In this document: positions 1 through 7,414 of the stretch, in pieces
Numbering within the stretch: position 1 is the first letter of the stretch
How the letters are laid out: every line of letters starts with the position of its first letter
Assembly (NCBI GenBank): GCA_012271225.1
Contig: JAAXGS010000018.1
Location: 1 to 14,318 of the forward strand
Source of the DNA: Dehalococcoidia bacterium
GTDB lineage: Bacteria; Chloroflexota; Dehalococcoidia; UBA6926
Length of the DNA stretch: 14,318 nt
Direction: 5' to 3'
Notes under the pieces: generated by a model
What the model was told of the DNA's origin: nothing
Databases searched by the model: none
The model's input: only the letters and a program-made list of their open reading frames with translations
Translations under genes and position numbers: made by a program

Positions 1-1311
1 CTGCGGGAACTGGGCGAAATTGTAGGATGAACCCTCATGGACAAGCGTGTCCCACCAGTCGATTCCAAAGCCGACCTTTTCCTCGAAATCTTCGCAAAGT
101 ATCTTTAGGTGCGGGTCACGATTAGAGCGTTCATGTTTATAGACAACCAGACCGAGTCGTCGCGTGAGAAGTTCATACATTTCGTTGAATAGCCTCCCAT
201 TTGACTGCTTCGGTCGTAACCATACGACCATCTGCCCGGGCAGGCCGGTGCGTGCGTTGCGAGGCATGCTCGTATGGTCAGTCAGCAGGGCGCTTGCGAC
301 GGAGAATCCCCGTGCAAACGCAGCTACGATTGGTTCGGCAGAGGCCACAAGCCCCTTGGGTAGTCGAAAGCTGTCACAACTCGTCTGAGGCGCAAAAACT
401 TGTCTAATGACTTCGAATGCGTCCTGATCATCGGAGAAGTCGATAGTGACGGTTTGTTCGGATATTCCAATCTTCGAACTGGGCAGAGCACGCCGCGCCT
501 GAGTTGTTATCTCATCGAGAATGCTGGGCAACACAGTTGCCGCTTCAAATGATTGATTCCTTACGGTAATACGACCGTCGTTATAGCTGGAGGCCCGGAA
601 GAGAAGACGTATCCTGATTGATGATTCTTCCAGATTCAGTTCACCTCTCGCCGCAATTACGCCCATGAGATAGGCCGCCTCAAGTGATGGCCAGACAAAA
701 GGCTGCCTTGCAGCGGACTTTAAGTGTGTGGTCAAGGTGCGAAGCGCTCCACTGGATCGTCTTTGGCCGCGTAGCCAGGACGTTCTGAGGCGACCACAAT
801 AAAGTTCGTAGAGACGAGCGGCTTCACGGTCAATGTAACGCGCCTGCGGATTGTCCCACAGAGATTCGAATGCCTGGCGGAGCATCGTATTATCCTGTGA
901 ATCGGATGGACATTCGAGGACGATGCCGTACTCCGCATTACGGTTCAGCGCAGCGCCTGTCAGGTTCCCCGAACCGACTATCGACTTGACCCTGCCGTCT
1001 GTCTCCGTGAGATAGAGCTTGGCGTGGAGATTGCCAATGTCATCTTCTGGAAGCAGAGTCTTGAGCGTCATTGTGTCATAGGATTCTTGCAATTCGATCA
1101 GCGACCACACTGCAGAAGGGTCAGTATTGCCGCTTTGGAGATCGATCAGAAAACGGACCTGTAGTCCGTCGCGCAGCAGAATCTCGATGTGTGATTTGAC
1201 TGCTGCGAGTCCTTCTTGGGAGACATAGGCAACCGCAATGCTCACGTTTCCGTTCGCTGCCAACAGCCCCGGGATGTCCGCCCCATAATTGGCGGAGCGA
1301 ATCGTTGTCAT
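1..1311 (-). CDS. PLD-family nuclease, putative restriction endonuclease (3' end beyond window)
   Basis: The frame is open for 437 codons from an ATG at 1311 to the left edge without a stop, so the C-terminus is missing. Residues 1-165 look like a single phospholipase-D nuclease domain. The HxK motif is H96-A-K98, followed by E103/D105 and G113-S114-G-N116 (IVGSGNLTGAAL), then NAEYGI. One HKD motif per chain implies a dimer with a composite active site, as known for BfiI-type restriction enzymes. Residues about 205-420 hold two strand/helix half-repeats, each opening with a LAGLIDADG-like helix (AYLMGVIAARG at 213-223; AAFARGFSVASA at 330-341). The second is followed by LLTRRLGLVVYK, as in homing endonucleases. 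Acidic residues at the catalytic positions are absent, so this part may only bind DNA. The start overlaps the methyltransferase stop (ATGA), and the Shine-Dalgarno is weak, suggesting translational coupling. GC is lower than the host genes. PLD assignment is firm; the restriction role is inferred from context, and the LAGLIDADG reading is by eye. Confidence 0.82.
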   Translation of the reverse strand, partial: MTTIRSANYGADIPGLLAANGNVSIAVAYVSQEGLAAVKSHIEILLRDGLQVRFLIDLQSGNTDPSAVWSLIELQESYDTMTLKTLLPEDDIGNLHAKLYLTETDGRVKSIVGSGNLTGAALNRNAEYGIVLECPSDSQDNTMLRQAFESLWDNPQARYIDREAARLYELYCGRLRTSWLRGQRRSSGALRTLTTHLKSAARQPFVWPSLEAAYLMGVIAARGELNLEESSIRIRLLFRASSYNDGRITVRNQSFEAATVLPSILDEITTQARRALPSSKIGISEQTVTIDFSDDQDAFEVIRQVFAPQTSCDSFRLPKGLVASAEPIVAAFARGFSVASALLTDHTSMPRNARTGLPGQMVVWLRPKQSNGRLFNEMYELLTRRLGLVVYKHERSNRDPHLKILCEDFEEKVGFGIDWWDTLVHEGSSYNFAQFPQ

Positions 1312-2168
1312 TTCGGCTTCTGGAAGATGTTGATGTACTCGTGAACTTTGTTGATGCGAAAAACGGAGGGATGGCCCAAGGGACGCAGGTTGTTGTACTC
1401 GCTGCTGCGATCCCAAATGATGATGTCGTCGAGGATAAAGCCTGCTCTTTGTAGATACTGCGCCAGGTCGGCATGGAATGGATAGAAGCGATCCTTTTTG
1501 CGCAAGTCCATGACGACGACACAGCAGTATGCTCCCGGCTTCATTGCCCGATGGACGTTACCAAAAATCTCTGCCAGTTGCTCAAGAAAGGCGTGGTAGT
1601 CCTCAATCGTGCCGAGATCACCTGCGGCGTCCCCGTAGTTGCGGATATCCTTGTAATCCGCGGTGCGGTCCCGTTGGAGTATGTCCCAATAAGGCGGAGA
1701 TGTTACAACAAGGTCGACTGTTTCCGGTTTCACGAATCTCATTAGATTTCGCGCGTCAGCGACGTGCAGCTGCCTTTCACCAAGTTCCGTTGCGTCGTTG
1801 AGAATAGATTGAGGCCGCGTGCGTGCTTTGGTGATGTAATCAGCTGATAGGTCCAGACCGACACCGATTTTCCCCACGGCCTCCGCGGCGATGACAGTTG
1901 AGCCCACACCGACAAAGGGGTCAAGGACTACTCGCTGGTCACTGGTCGTCAGGCTCTCAATGAGTCGGGTTACGAGTTGGACCGGGAACATGGCCGGATG
2001 TTTCAGCGCTTGTTCCTCTCTTGTCCTGTGGATATCGTTCCACACACTGATGGAGTTTCGCAGCCAGACGGCGCCGTCCAAGTCATTCGCTCTCCTGCGT
2101 GAGGTTCTCGACTTGGAGGGGGTTTTTCCCTCATTGGGCAACAAGTGTTGCTGTGCTTCTGTGGCCAA
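1308..2168 (-). CDS. DNA methyltransferase (N4-cytosine or N6-adenine class)
   Basis: This is a 286-residue SAM-dependent amino-methyltransferase that modifies an exocyclic base amine, probably protecting DNA from the overlapping nuclease. Motif X/I is seen as KHPAMFP (56-62) followed by LDPFVGVGST (82-91), the SAM-binding loop, and GLDLS (104-108). The catalytic motif IV is TSPPYW (156-161). The SPPYW form is commonest among N4-cytosine enzymes but also occurs in N6-adenine ones, so base specificity is left open. The order X-I-IV differs from the usual beta-class order, in which IV precedes I. The C-terminal 100 residues (for example RPLGHPSVFRINKVHEYI) are probably target-recognition and core strands. 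The start is TTG at 2168, just after an in-frame TGA, with a GGGGGA Shine-Dalgarno about 9 bases upstream; no ATG lies before motif X. The nuclease gene begins inside its stop codon. Family call is strong; the restriction-modification role follows from the neighbour. Confidence 0.9.
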   Translation of the reverse strand: MATEAQQHLLPNEGKTPSKSRTSRRRANDLDGAVWLRNSISVWNDIHRTREEQALKHPAMFPVQLVTRLIESLTTSDQRVVLDPFVGVGSTVIAAEAVGKIGVGLDLSADYITKARTRPQSILNDATELGERQLHVADARNLMRFVKPETVDLVVTSPPYWDILQRDRTADYKDIRNYGDAAGDLGTIEDYHAFLEQLAEIFGNVHRAMKPGAYCCVVVMDLRKKDRFYPFHADLAQYLQRAGFILDDIIIWDRSSEYNNLRPLGHPSVFRINKVHEYINIFQKPK

Positions 2169-2207
2169 AACTCACATCCCCCAGAGAGTATCGTCCTCAG
2201 TATGAGC

Positions 2208-2300
2208 CTACATGAGCGGCCGCATGGTGGCAATGCGCACTCCGTCCAGCGCTCCCGCCGCCTGATCCGTCGTCCTGTTATCCGCTGCGGATGTCATCAT
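2208..2300 (-). pseudogene. Short N-terminal remnant, probably of a family III CoA-transferase
   Basis: An excellent Shine-Dalgarno (GGGGGAGGAA, 2301-2310) precedes ATGATG at 2300/2297. The frame then runs 30 codons to a TAG at 2208. The peptide contains GALDGVRIATM, and ALDGVRI is the typical opening of CaiB/BaiF CoA-transferases; the second half of the neighbouring protein opens with LAGVRILDFT. Similarity stops after GVRI, where the sequence runs into the lower-GC methyltransferase region. It lies 52 bp downstream of the full CoA-transferase in the same direction. I infer that a second, co-transcribed CoA-transferase gene was cut off when the cassette arrived. It could instead be a genuine tiny leader peptide. 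The similarity is very short, so the assignment is tentative. Confidence 0.42.
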
Positions 2301-2352
2301 TTCCTCCCCCTGACCGTTGACCGCTTGTGTGCTCGCCGTTGAGTGCCCTGTT

Positions 2353-4758
2353 TCAGGTCAGCGCGCCCGTTTCTTTCAGCCGTGAGACCTCCGTCTCAGA
2401 CAGGCCAAGAATGGCGCGCAGGACGTGATCATTGTGTTGGCCCAGGGCCGCGGACGGCATGCGTGAGCCGCCCGGCGTCTCTGAAAGCCGAACGGTGACG
2501 CCCGGCTGCTCCACCACTCCCCAGTCCGGGTGGTCCAGGGTATGGATGTAGCCGCGCTCCCGCAGGTGGGGGTCCCAGTACAGGTCTTCGCCGGTCAGGA
2601 CGGCCGCCGCCGCCACGCCGGAGCGCTGAAGCAGATGCATGATCTGCCGCGGTGTTCGCCCGCGCGTCCATTGCGACAGCGCCTCATTCAGGGACGCCTC
2701 GTTCTCCTTGCGGCCTGTTCCGGTCGCGTAGCGGGGATCATCGGCCCACGCCGGACTCCCGATGGCGCGGACAAGCGCCCGCCATTCCTCATCCGTGGCG
2801 CAGGAGACGGCGCACCAGGCATCATGCCCGCGCGCGGGGTAGACGCCGTGCGGCGCGTGCTCCGGGTGACTGTTGCCCATCGGCTCACCGGGGCGACCGT
2901 TGAGTGAATAGTCCAGAAAGGCCATGCCCATGGTGTTGCCCACCGCCTCAACCTGCGCCACCTCAATGCGCTGACCGCGGCCCGTCTGCGCCTTGTGGTA
3001 GATGGCGGCGAGCGCGGCGAGGGCGGTCAGGCTGGCGACGAGAAAGTCGGGGTAATCGAACTTGCACCGCGCGTTTGGCTCAGATTCCGCATGGCCCCAC
3101 GTGTAGCTGAGTCCGGACACTGAAACGAGATTGAATCCGAACGCGACGTGATCACGCAGCGGCCCCACGCTGCCCCATCCGGGCATGGTGATCTGAATAA
3201 TCTCCGGGTTCACTCTGGCCAACTCGTCATAGCCGAGTCCAAACCGGTCAATGACGCCGAGTGCGAAGTTGTCGATGACGAGGTCCGAGACGGCGGCGAT
3301 GCGTCTCGCGATGTCTCGCGCCTCGTCCTTGTGGAGGTCCAGTGTGACTCCCAGCTTGTTTCGGTTGAGGTCCGCGACGTACGGCATGCTCCCCATGCGG
3401 TTGCCCGTGTCGAAAAGGGAGGACTCCACCTTGATGACCTCTGCGCCGTAGTCGGCAAGCAGCCGCGTGCAGTACGGCCCGGCCCAGATGCGCGTGAAGT
3501 CGAGAATCCTGACCCCCGCCAGCGGGAGGGCGGGGGAATCTGTGGTGTGATTCGCGCTGCCGCCGCTGTCCGTGTCCGCCCCTGCCGGGACGGGCTGTTC
3601 GGGCAGGTCTCGGGCCGCCTCGCTGATCAGCGGCGCGCGGCGCGGCGGCGCGATGGGCGTCTCCGACATACGGAACGGCGCGCCCGGAAGGGAATACGAA
3701 CCCACCTCGGGGTGGTCGACGGCCTCAAAGTAGCCGCGTTCAGCAAACTGCGGATTATCGGCGAAATCTCCGGGGCGGTTGACGGGGGCCGCGGGCAGCC
3801 GCCGCGCCTGCGCCTCACAGACGAAATCCGCAACCGTGAACTGCTCAATGAACGGCGCAACCAGGGAATCGATGAACTGCATGTTCTCGCCCTGGCGGTT
3901 CTCAAGGGGGAGCCAGAACTCGTCCTGCAGCGCCGGCTCGCCAACCCAATCGAAGAAGACCGCGGCCTGCGGCGGAAGCAGGACGGCCAGACTGACCCAT
4001 CCGTCCCTGCACCGGAAGATGTTGTAGGGCGCGAGGTTGCCGCTTGTGCCGATGCGCTCACCGATCTCTGAGGTGGCGGAATAGCGGATGATCTGAAAGA
4101 AGATGTTGGCCAGAACCTCCTGAACGGAGACCTCCACATGCTGGCCGCGGCCGGAGCGCCGCCGGGCCATCAGCGCGTAGAAGACGCCGTGCGCCGCGTG
4201 CAGACACGCCAGAATGTACGCCTGATCCATCGGCGCGGCGGCCGGGGGTTGCTCATTGTCCCCCTGAATCGTCATCAGGCCGCTCATGGCGATGGCGTGC
4301 AGGTCCGTTCCGCGATGGCCGGCGTACGGCCCGGATTCGCCAAAGGGCGTGATGGAGACGGTGATGAGACGGGGATTTGCCTCACGCAGCGCTGTTTCAG
4401 ACAGCTCCATGGACGCCAGGTAGCCCGGTTCATAGCTATCGATCAGCACGTCCGCGCCGCGGGCCATTTGCAGCAACTGTGAGCGGCCCGCGGGCGTGCC
4501 GATATCCAGCGTGACGCTCGACTTGTTGGAGTTATAGGCAAGCCATCGCAGGCCGCGGTCCGGCCCGGGTTGATCGTTGGCGAACGGCGGCATGAACCGC
4601 ACCGGATCGCCCCCGGGCGGCTCGACCTTGACCACGTCCGCCCCCAGGTCCGCCAGCAGGCGTCCGGTGTACTGCCCGGCCAGCCCAGTCAGGTCCAGAA
4701 CTCGGATACCGGTCAGAACGCCCCGCGTTGCATTATCGTTCTCGGAAGTCATTGTCAT
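2353..4758 (-). CDS. Fused tandem CaiB/BaiF family III CoA-transferase
   Basis: This 801-residue cytosolic protein is about twice the usual 400 residues and carries two family III CoA-transferase domains. Such enzymes move CoA from an acyl-CoA donor to a free carboxylate. Half one spans about 14-375: it opens with LTGIRVLDLTGLAGQYTGRL, continues with DVVKVEPPGGDP and has GTDLHAIAMSG, in which D152 matches the aspartate that forms the acyl anhydride in formyl-CoA transferase and CaiB. Half two spans about 411-790: it opens with LAGVRILDFTRIWAGPYCTR and continues with EVIKVES. At the matching position it reads FGFNLVSVSG, with N543 instead of Asp. An Ala/Pro/Gly-rich linker (about 376-410) joins them. 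The start is ATG at 4758, with AGGAA 7 bases upstream and an in-frame ATG two codons on. Substrates cannot be read from the sequence. A likely truncated paralogue lies just downstream. Confidence 0.92.
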   Translation of the reverse strand: MTMTSENDNATRGVLTGIRVLDLTGLAGQYTGRLLADLGADVVKVEPPGGDPVRFMPPFANDQPGPDRGLRWLAYNSNKSSVTLDIGTPAGRSQLLQMARGADVLIDSYEPGYLASMELSETALREANPRLITVSITPFGESGPYAGHRGTDLHAIAMSGLMTIQGDNEQPPAAAPMDQAYILACLHAAHGVFYALMARRRSGRGQHVEVSVQEVLANIFFQIIRYSATSEIGERIGTSGNLAPYNIFRCRDGWVSLAVLLPPQAAVFFDWVGEPALQDEFWLPLENRQGENMQFIDSLVAPFIEQFTVADFVCEAQARRLPAAPVNRPGDFADNPQFAERGYFEAVDHPEVGSYSLPGAPFRMSETPIAPPRRAPLISEAARDLPEQPVPAGADTDSGGSANHTTDSPALPLAGVRILDFTRIWAGPYCTRLLADYGAEVIKVESSLFDTGNRMGSMPYVADLNRNKLGVTLDLHKDEARDIARRIAAVSDLVIDNFALGVIDRFGLGYDELARVNPEIIQITMPGWGSVGPLRDHVAFGFNLVSVSGLSYTWGHAESEPNARCKFDYPDFLVASLTALAALAAIYHKAQTGRGQRIEVAQVEAVGNTMGMAFLDYSLNGRPGEPMGNSHPEHAPHGVYPARGHDAWCAVSCATDEEWRALVRAIGSPAWADDPRYATGTGRKENEASLNEALSQWTRGRTPRQIMHLLQRSGVAAAAVLTGEDLYWDPHLRERGYIHTLDHPDWGVVEQPGVTVRLSETPGGSRMPSAALGQHNDHVLRAILGLSETEVSRLKETGALT

Positions 4759-4800
4759 ATCGTTTCCTGCATCGGTTATGCGTCATGGCCCCTGGTCTGT

Positions 4801-4828
4801 TCCGGGCGCCCCGCCGCGGCGCCCCGGA
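4801..4828. terminator. GC-rich hairpin between the membrane-protein and CoA-transferase genes
   Basis: TCCGGGCGCC (4801-4810) can pair with GGCGCCCCGGA (4818-4828) around a 7-base loop, leaving one bulged C at 4825. It lies 33 bp beyond the stop of the 511-residue membrane protein, which is transcribed toward it. No T-run follows on either strand, so it would be a non-canonical terminator or an mRNA-end stabiliser. Confidence 0.4.
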
Positions 4829-4860
4829 CAATCGCAAGCGTAGCAGGATGATTCATGCCG

Positions 4861-6396
4861 TCAAGCGGACGAGGTGATGGGCTGGGCGAGAATCCACAGA
4901 CTGACCATCGTGTAGCCGACCATGAGAACAAGCATCGCCCGCTGGCTTCTGAGAGCCGCGTCATGCGCGCCAAAGTGTCTGAGCGCCGTCAGGTGCGCCA
5001 GAAATACCGCGATGACGTGGCCGACGACGATGGCCGCCAGGGCCAGAAACCAGACGAAACGCGCGTTGACGATGCCGATGTTGACCATGTACTCCGCCGT
5101 GCCAAAGAGATCCCAGCCGTAGCCGAACGGATCGGAGGCGTGCGCGATGACAACCTGCCCCTGAATCAACAGGTAGGAGAAGTAGTGCGCGAGGTGGTAG
5201 GCGAAGGCAATGGGGACGAGTGAGAAGGCGAAGACGCGCCCGGCCGCCAGCGCCCCGCCGCTGTCAGCGGTATCCGCGGAGCGCGCCATGATTGCGCAAA
5301 AGGCCAGATATGCCGCCACGAATACGCCGGCGCACGCCACCAGCCCCGCGGTGTTCACAAGCGTGATGGCCGTTGTGCTCCAGCCGGGCGCGCTCTCAAA
5401 CGCCCAGCGGACAATCGATGCCCATGGGGGCGTTTCCGTGAACCCGTCAAACGTGACGGTTGAGAGCAGGATGACGACGAGAATCATGGCGGAGGTGGAT
5501 GTTCCAGCGCTGTTGAGGAGACCGGCGCCGGGCGGCCGCAGGGCCAGTTCGCGCCGCTCCGCAGGAGCGGCGCGAAAGGCCTCCACGTCATCGATGGATT
5601 CCGTCTCTCCGTCCGCGGAGAGCACGCGGAGTTCCATTGGAGAGAAACGGGCAAAGACGCCAAACACAATGGAGAAGACGTCGCCGTTGCGCAGCCAGGC
5701 GTCGGCGCCGTAGACCGCCATTCCCCACCACGTGATGACGCAGTAGCCCGCGATGGCGATGGCCAGCGCGCCCGGATCGGCGGAGCCGTCATAGGCGATT
5801 TCAAACCAGGCGAACAGACAGAAGATGATGACGGCCGGCCACATGCCCAGCCGTTCAGGGTATGCCGAGTCATCCTGCCCAAAGGCAAGCCCGCCGGGAA
5901 TGACGCGCCGCGCCAGCGCGTCCATCCACTCATACAGCGTGCGCACGGGATTGATGAGCCCCCAGACATTGCCGAGCAGGGCCGACGCGAAGGCGATGCC
6001 AACCCACCAGTACACCCAGACCAGCACCGGCGCGATGTTGCTGGTGGGACGCTGAGTTCCAATCCCTCCCGCAAGCAGAACCAGCAGCATGACCAGGACG
6101 GCGGCCACCCGGAAGGACTGAATGACGCGCCGATTGGTCAACGCGCGGACGGGCGCGAATCGCAGGAGATTGAGCCGCGGATACCCCCCTGCGCTCGGGG
6201 TGCTGCGCACAAAGAGGGCCACGATGACGAATGACAGCGCGACGGTCAGCCCCGCCCCCGTGAGGTAGAGGGACAGCGGAACGGCAAGGTCATAGCGCTC
6301 GCCAAAGCCATGGGCGCGCGCAGCCCCCGGAATCAACCACACGATGCCCGCGAGAGCCGCCGCGGGCAGGAGGAGCGCCGCGCCGCGTCGGTTCAT
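4861..6396 (-). CDS. Polytopic membrane protein of unknown function, histidines in membrane helices
   Basis: The product is 511 residues with about ten hydrophobic segments (roughly 7-27, 42-63, 96-112, 122-146, 185-201, 209-230, 303-316, 341-370, 386-412, 440-468, 486-505). The N-terminus looks like a cleavable signal: a hydrophobic stretch, then GAARAHGFGERYD. Cleavage after ARA would leave His29 as the mature N-terminal residue. Histidines lie in or beside late helices: H401 and H404 in AYHLAHYFSYLLIQGQ, H460 in VVGHVIAVF, H468 and H474 after it. Spaced pairs like these could ligate haem or copper. A soluble loop lies at about 250-300. The gene starts 15 bp after the cupredoxin-like lipoprotein, so the two are surely co-transcribed. 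No family with known function was recognised; a metal-related membrane role is inference from the histidines and the partner. Confidence 0.8.
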   Translation of the reverse strand: MNRRGAALLLPAAALAGIVWLIPGAARAHGFGERYDLAVPLSLYLTGAGLTVALSFVIVALFVRSTPSAGGYPRLNLLRFAPVRALTNRRVIQSFRVAAVLVMLLVLLAGGIGTQRPTSNIAPVLVWVYWWVGIAFASALLGNVWGLINPVRTLYEWMDALARRVIPGGLAFGQDDSAYPERLGMWPAVIIFCLFAWFEIAYDGSADPGALAIAIAGYCVITWWGMAVYGADAWLRNGDVFSIVFGVFARFSPMELRVLSADGETESIDDVEAFRAAPAERRELALRPPGAGLLNSAGTSTSAMILVVILLSTVTFDGFTETPPWASIVRWAFESAPGWSTTAITLVNTAGLVACAGVFVAAYLAFCAIMARSADTADSGGALAAGRVFAFSLVPIAFAYHLAHYFSYLLIQGQVVIAHASDPFGYGWDLFGTAEYMVNIGIVNARFVWFLALAAIVVGHVIAVFLAHLTALRHFGAHDAALRSQRAMLVLMVGYTMVSLWILAQPITSSA

Positions 6397-6411
6397 CCCC
6401 GTCCGCTGTTC

Positions 6412-7257
6412 CTAGGGCCTGACTTCAAGAACGGCGATGACCCGCTCCGGGATGCCTGCCGCTGCGTCGCCGGACCCGTCATTCGCCATGTCCATGGAAT
6501 CATCGGGCATGGGCGTGCCGTGCGTATGCGCCCCCTCATGCGGCATTGGAGTATTCTCCGTGGCGTTCAGCGCCGCATCCGTCTCCGAGGCGGGGCCGGC
6601 GATCATGACGGTTGTGGAATCCGAGGCATCGTACAGGCAGTGATGGGCGTCGGCAAGGGTCGCTTCGAAGACGCGCTCCCCCGTTCCCTCAACGGCAAGC
6701 GTGACGGCCTGCCGCGAATACATGCCGTAGTCCACGCCGTCCATCGTCAGGTGCCAGTGCCCCGCGCCCTGCGCGATCTCAAAGTTCTCAACGTCCACCT
6801 CGATGACGACATTGCCTCGCATACGCGATTCCGTGGCGTGAATCTGAACGCGCGGCTGCGGCTCCCCGGCGGGGACGGAAACGCGGCAGGCCTCGCCGGA
6901 GCCGTGAACATGCACAGCATCGGTGGAGTGAATCGTGATGTTGAACCGGCCGGTCGCGTCGGCGTCAAACGTCATCGGCTCCGTCACGCTTGACGGCAGC
7001 GCCAACTCGATGTTATAGCCGTGCAGATGGACAAGAATCGGCGTATCGCTGTTCCAGTTGATGGTCACGGTATCGTTTTGATTGACGGACAGCAGCGACT
7101 CCCCGACGAGTTGCCCATCGACGATGTCCATGTCGAACGCCACGTTCTGCCCCTCACGCGTCCCGCATCCCGCCGCGATGATCAGGATGAGTGCGCCAAG
7201 GAGAAAGAACAGCGGTAACCGGGGCAGATGTCCGGATGTTGGGACAGACATGCTCAC
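6412..7257 (-). CDS. Cupredoxin-like lipoprotein with inserted domain and Met/His-rich tail segment
   Basis: This 281-residue protein is predicted to be exported and lipid-anchored. A hydrophobic stretch (15-30) ends in the lipobox IIAAGC with Cys31. Residues about 37-127 look like a cupredoxin fold, with HLHGYNIELALP (77-88), FDADATGRFNITIHSTDAVH and HVHGSGEAC (116-124). Residues about 149-220 form a second beta domain (VENFEIAQGAGHWHLTMDG; ADAHHCLY) of a type often seen in secreted proteins. Residues 237-257 are rich in possible copper ligands: M238, H240, H244, H246, M250, M255, M257. The last residues, IAVLEVRP, look like the final strand expected of the cupredoxin domain, so the middle part may be an insertion in it. 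Translation may start at GTG 7257 or, as likely, ATG 7251; neither has a strong Shine-Dalgarno. It heads a two-gene unit with the membrane protein. Copper binding is inferred. Confidence 0.82.
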   Translation of the reverse strand: MSMSVPTSGHLPRLPLFFLLGALILIIAAGCGTREGQNVAFDMDIVDGQLVGESLLSVNQNDTVTINWNSDTPILVHLHGYNIELALPSSVTEPMTFDADATGRFNITIHSTDAVHVHGSGEACRVSVPAGEPQPRVQIHATESRMRGNVVIEVDVENFEIAQGAGHWHLTMDGVDYGMYSRQAVTLAVEGTGERVFEATLADAHHCLYDASDSTTVMIAGPASETDAALNATENTPMPHEGAHTHGTPMPDDSMDMANDGSGDAAAGIPERVIAVLEVRP

Positions 7258-7387
7258 TCTTGTACGGACAGGCGGCGGGCGCCTGCTACGCTCTTCACTC
7301 GTATCGAGAACGGCTCAGGGGGCATTGGCGTTACAGCCCGGTTCGGGCGCAGGCAGGCTCTCCGTGGGGAGGGTGTCCGAGGAACCG

Positions 7388-7408
7388 CCGGCCCGGCGCG
7401 CCGGGCGG
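7388..7408. terminator. Palindromic hairpin after panB
   Basis: Positions 7391-7406 form a perfect 16-base palindrome, GCCCGGCGCGCCGGGC. It can be extended by two more C-G pairs past a bulged G at 7390. It starts 7 bp beyond the panB stop on the panB transcript, the usual place for a transcript end. No T-run follows, so classic intrinsic termination is doubtful. Confidence 0.42.
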
Positions 7409-7414
7409 AACCTG

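Noticed and set aside
2205..2233. Possible minus-strand promoter for the methyltransferase (TTGCCA, 17 bp, TAGGCT)
   Set aside because: The -35 is good (5 of 6), but the -10 matches only 3 of 6 and the spacing was found by trial, so it is too weak to list.
3148..4071. Long plus-strand open frame of 307 codons
   Set aside because: It is antisense to the well-supported fused CoA-transferase, has no recognisable domain and is Arg/Val/Asp-rich as expected of a GC-rich shadow frame.
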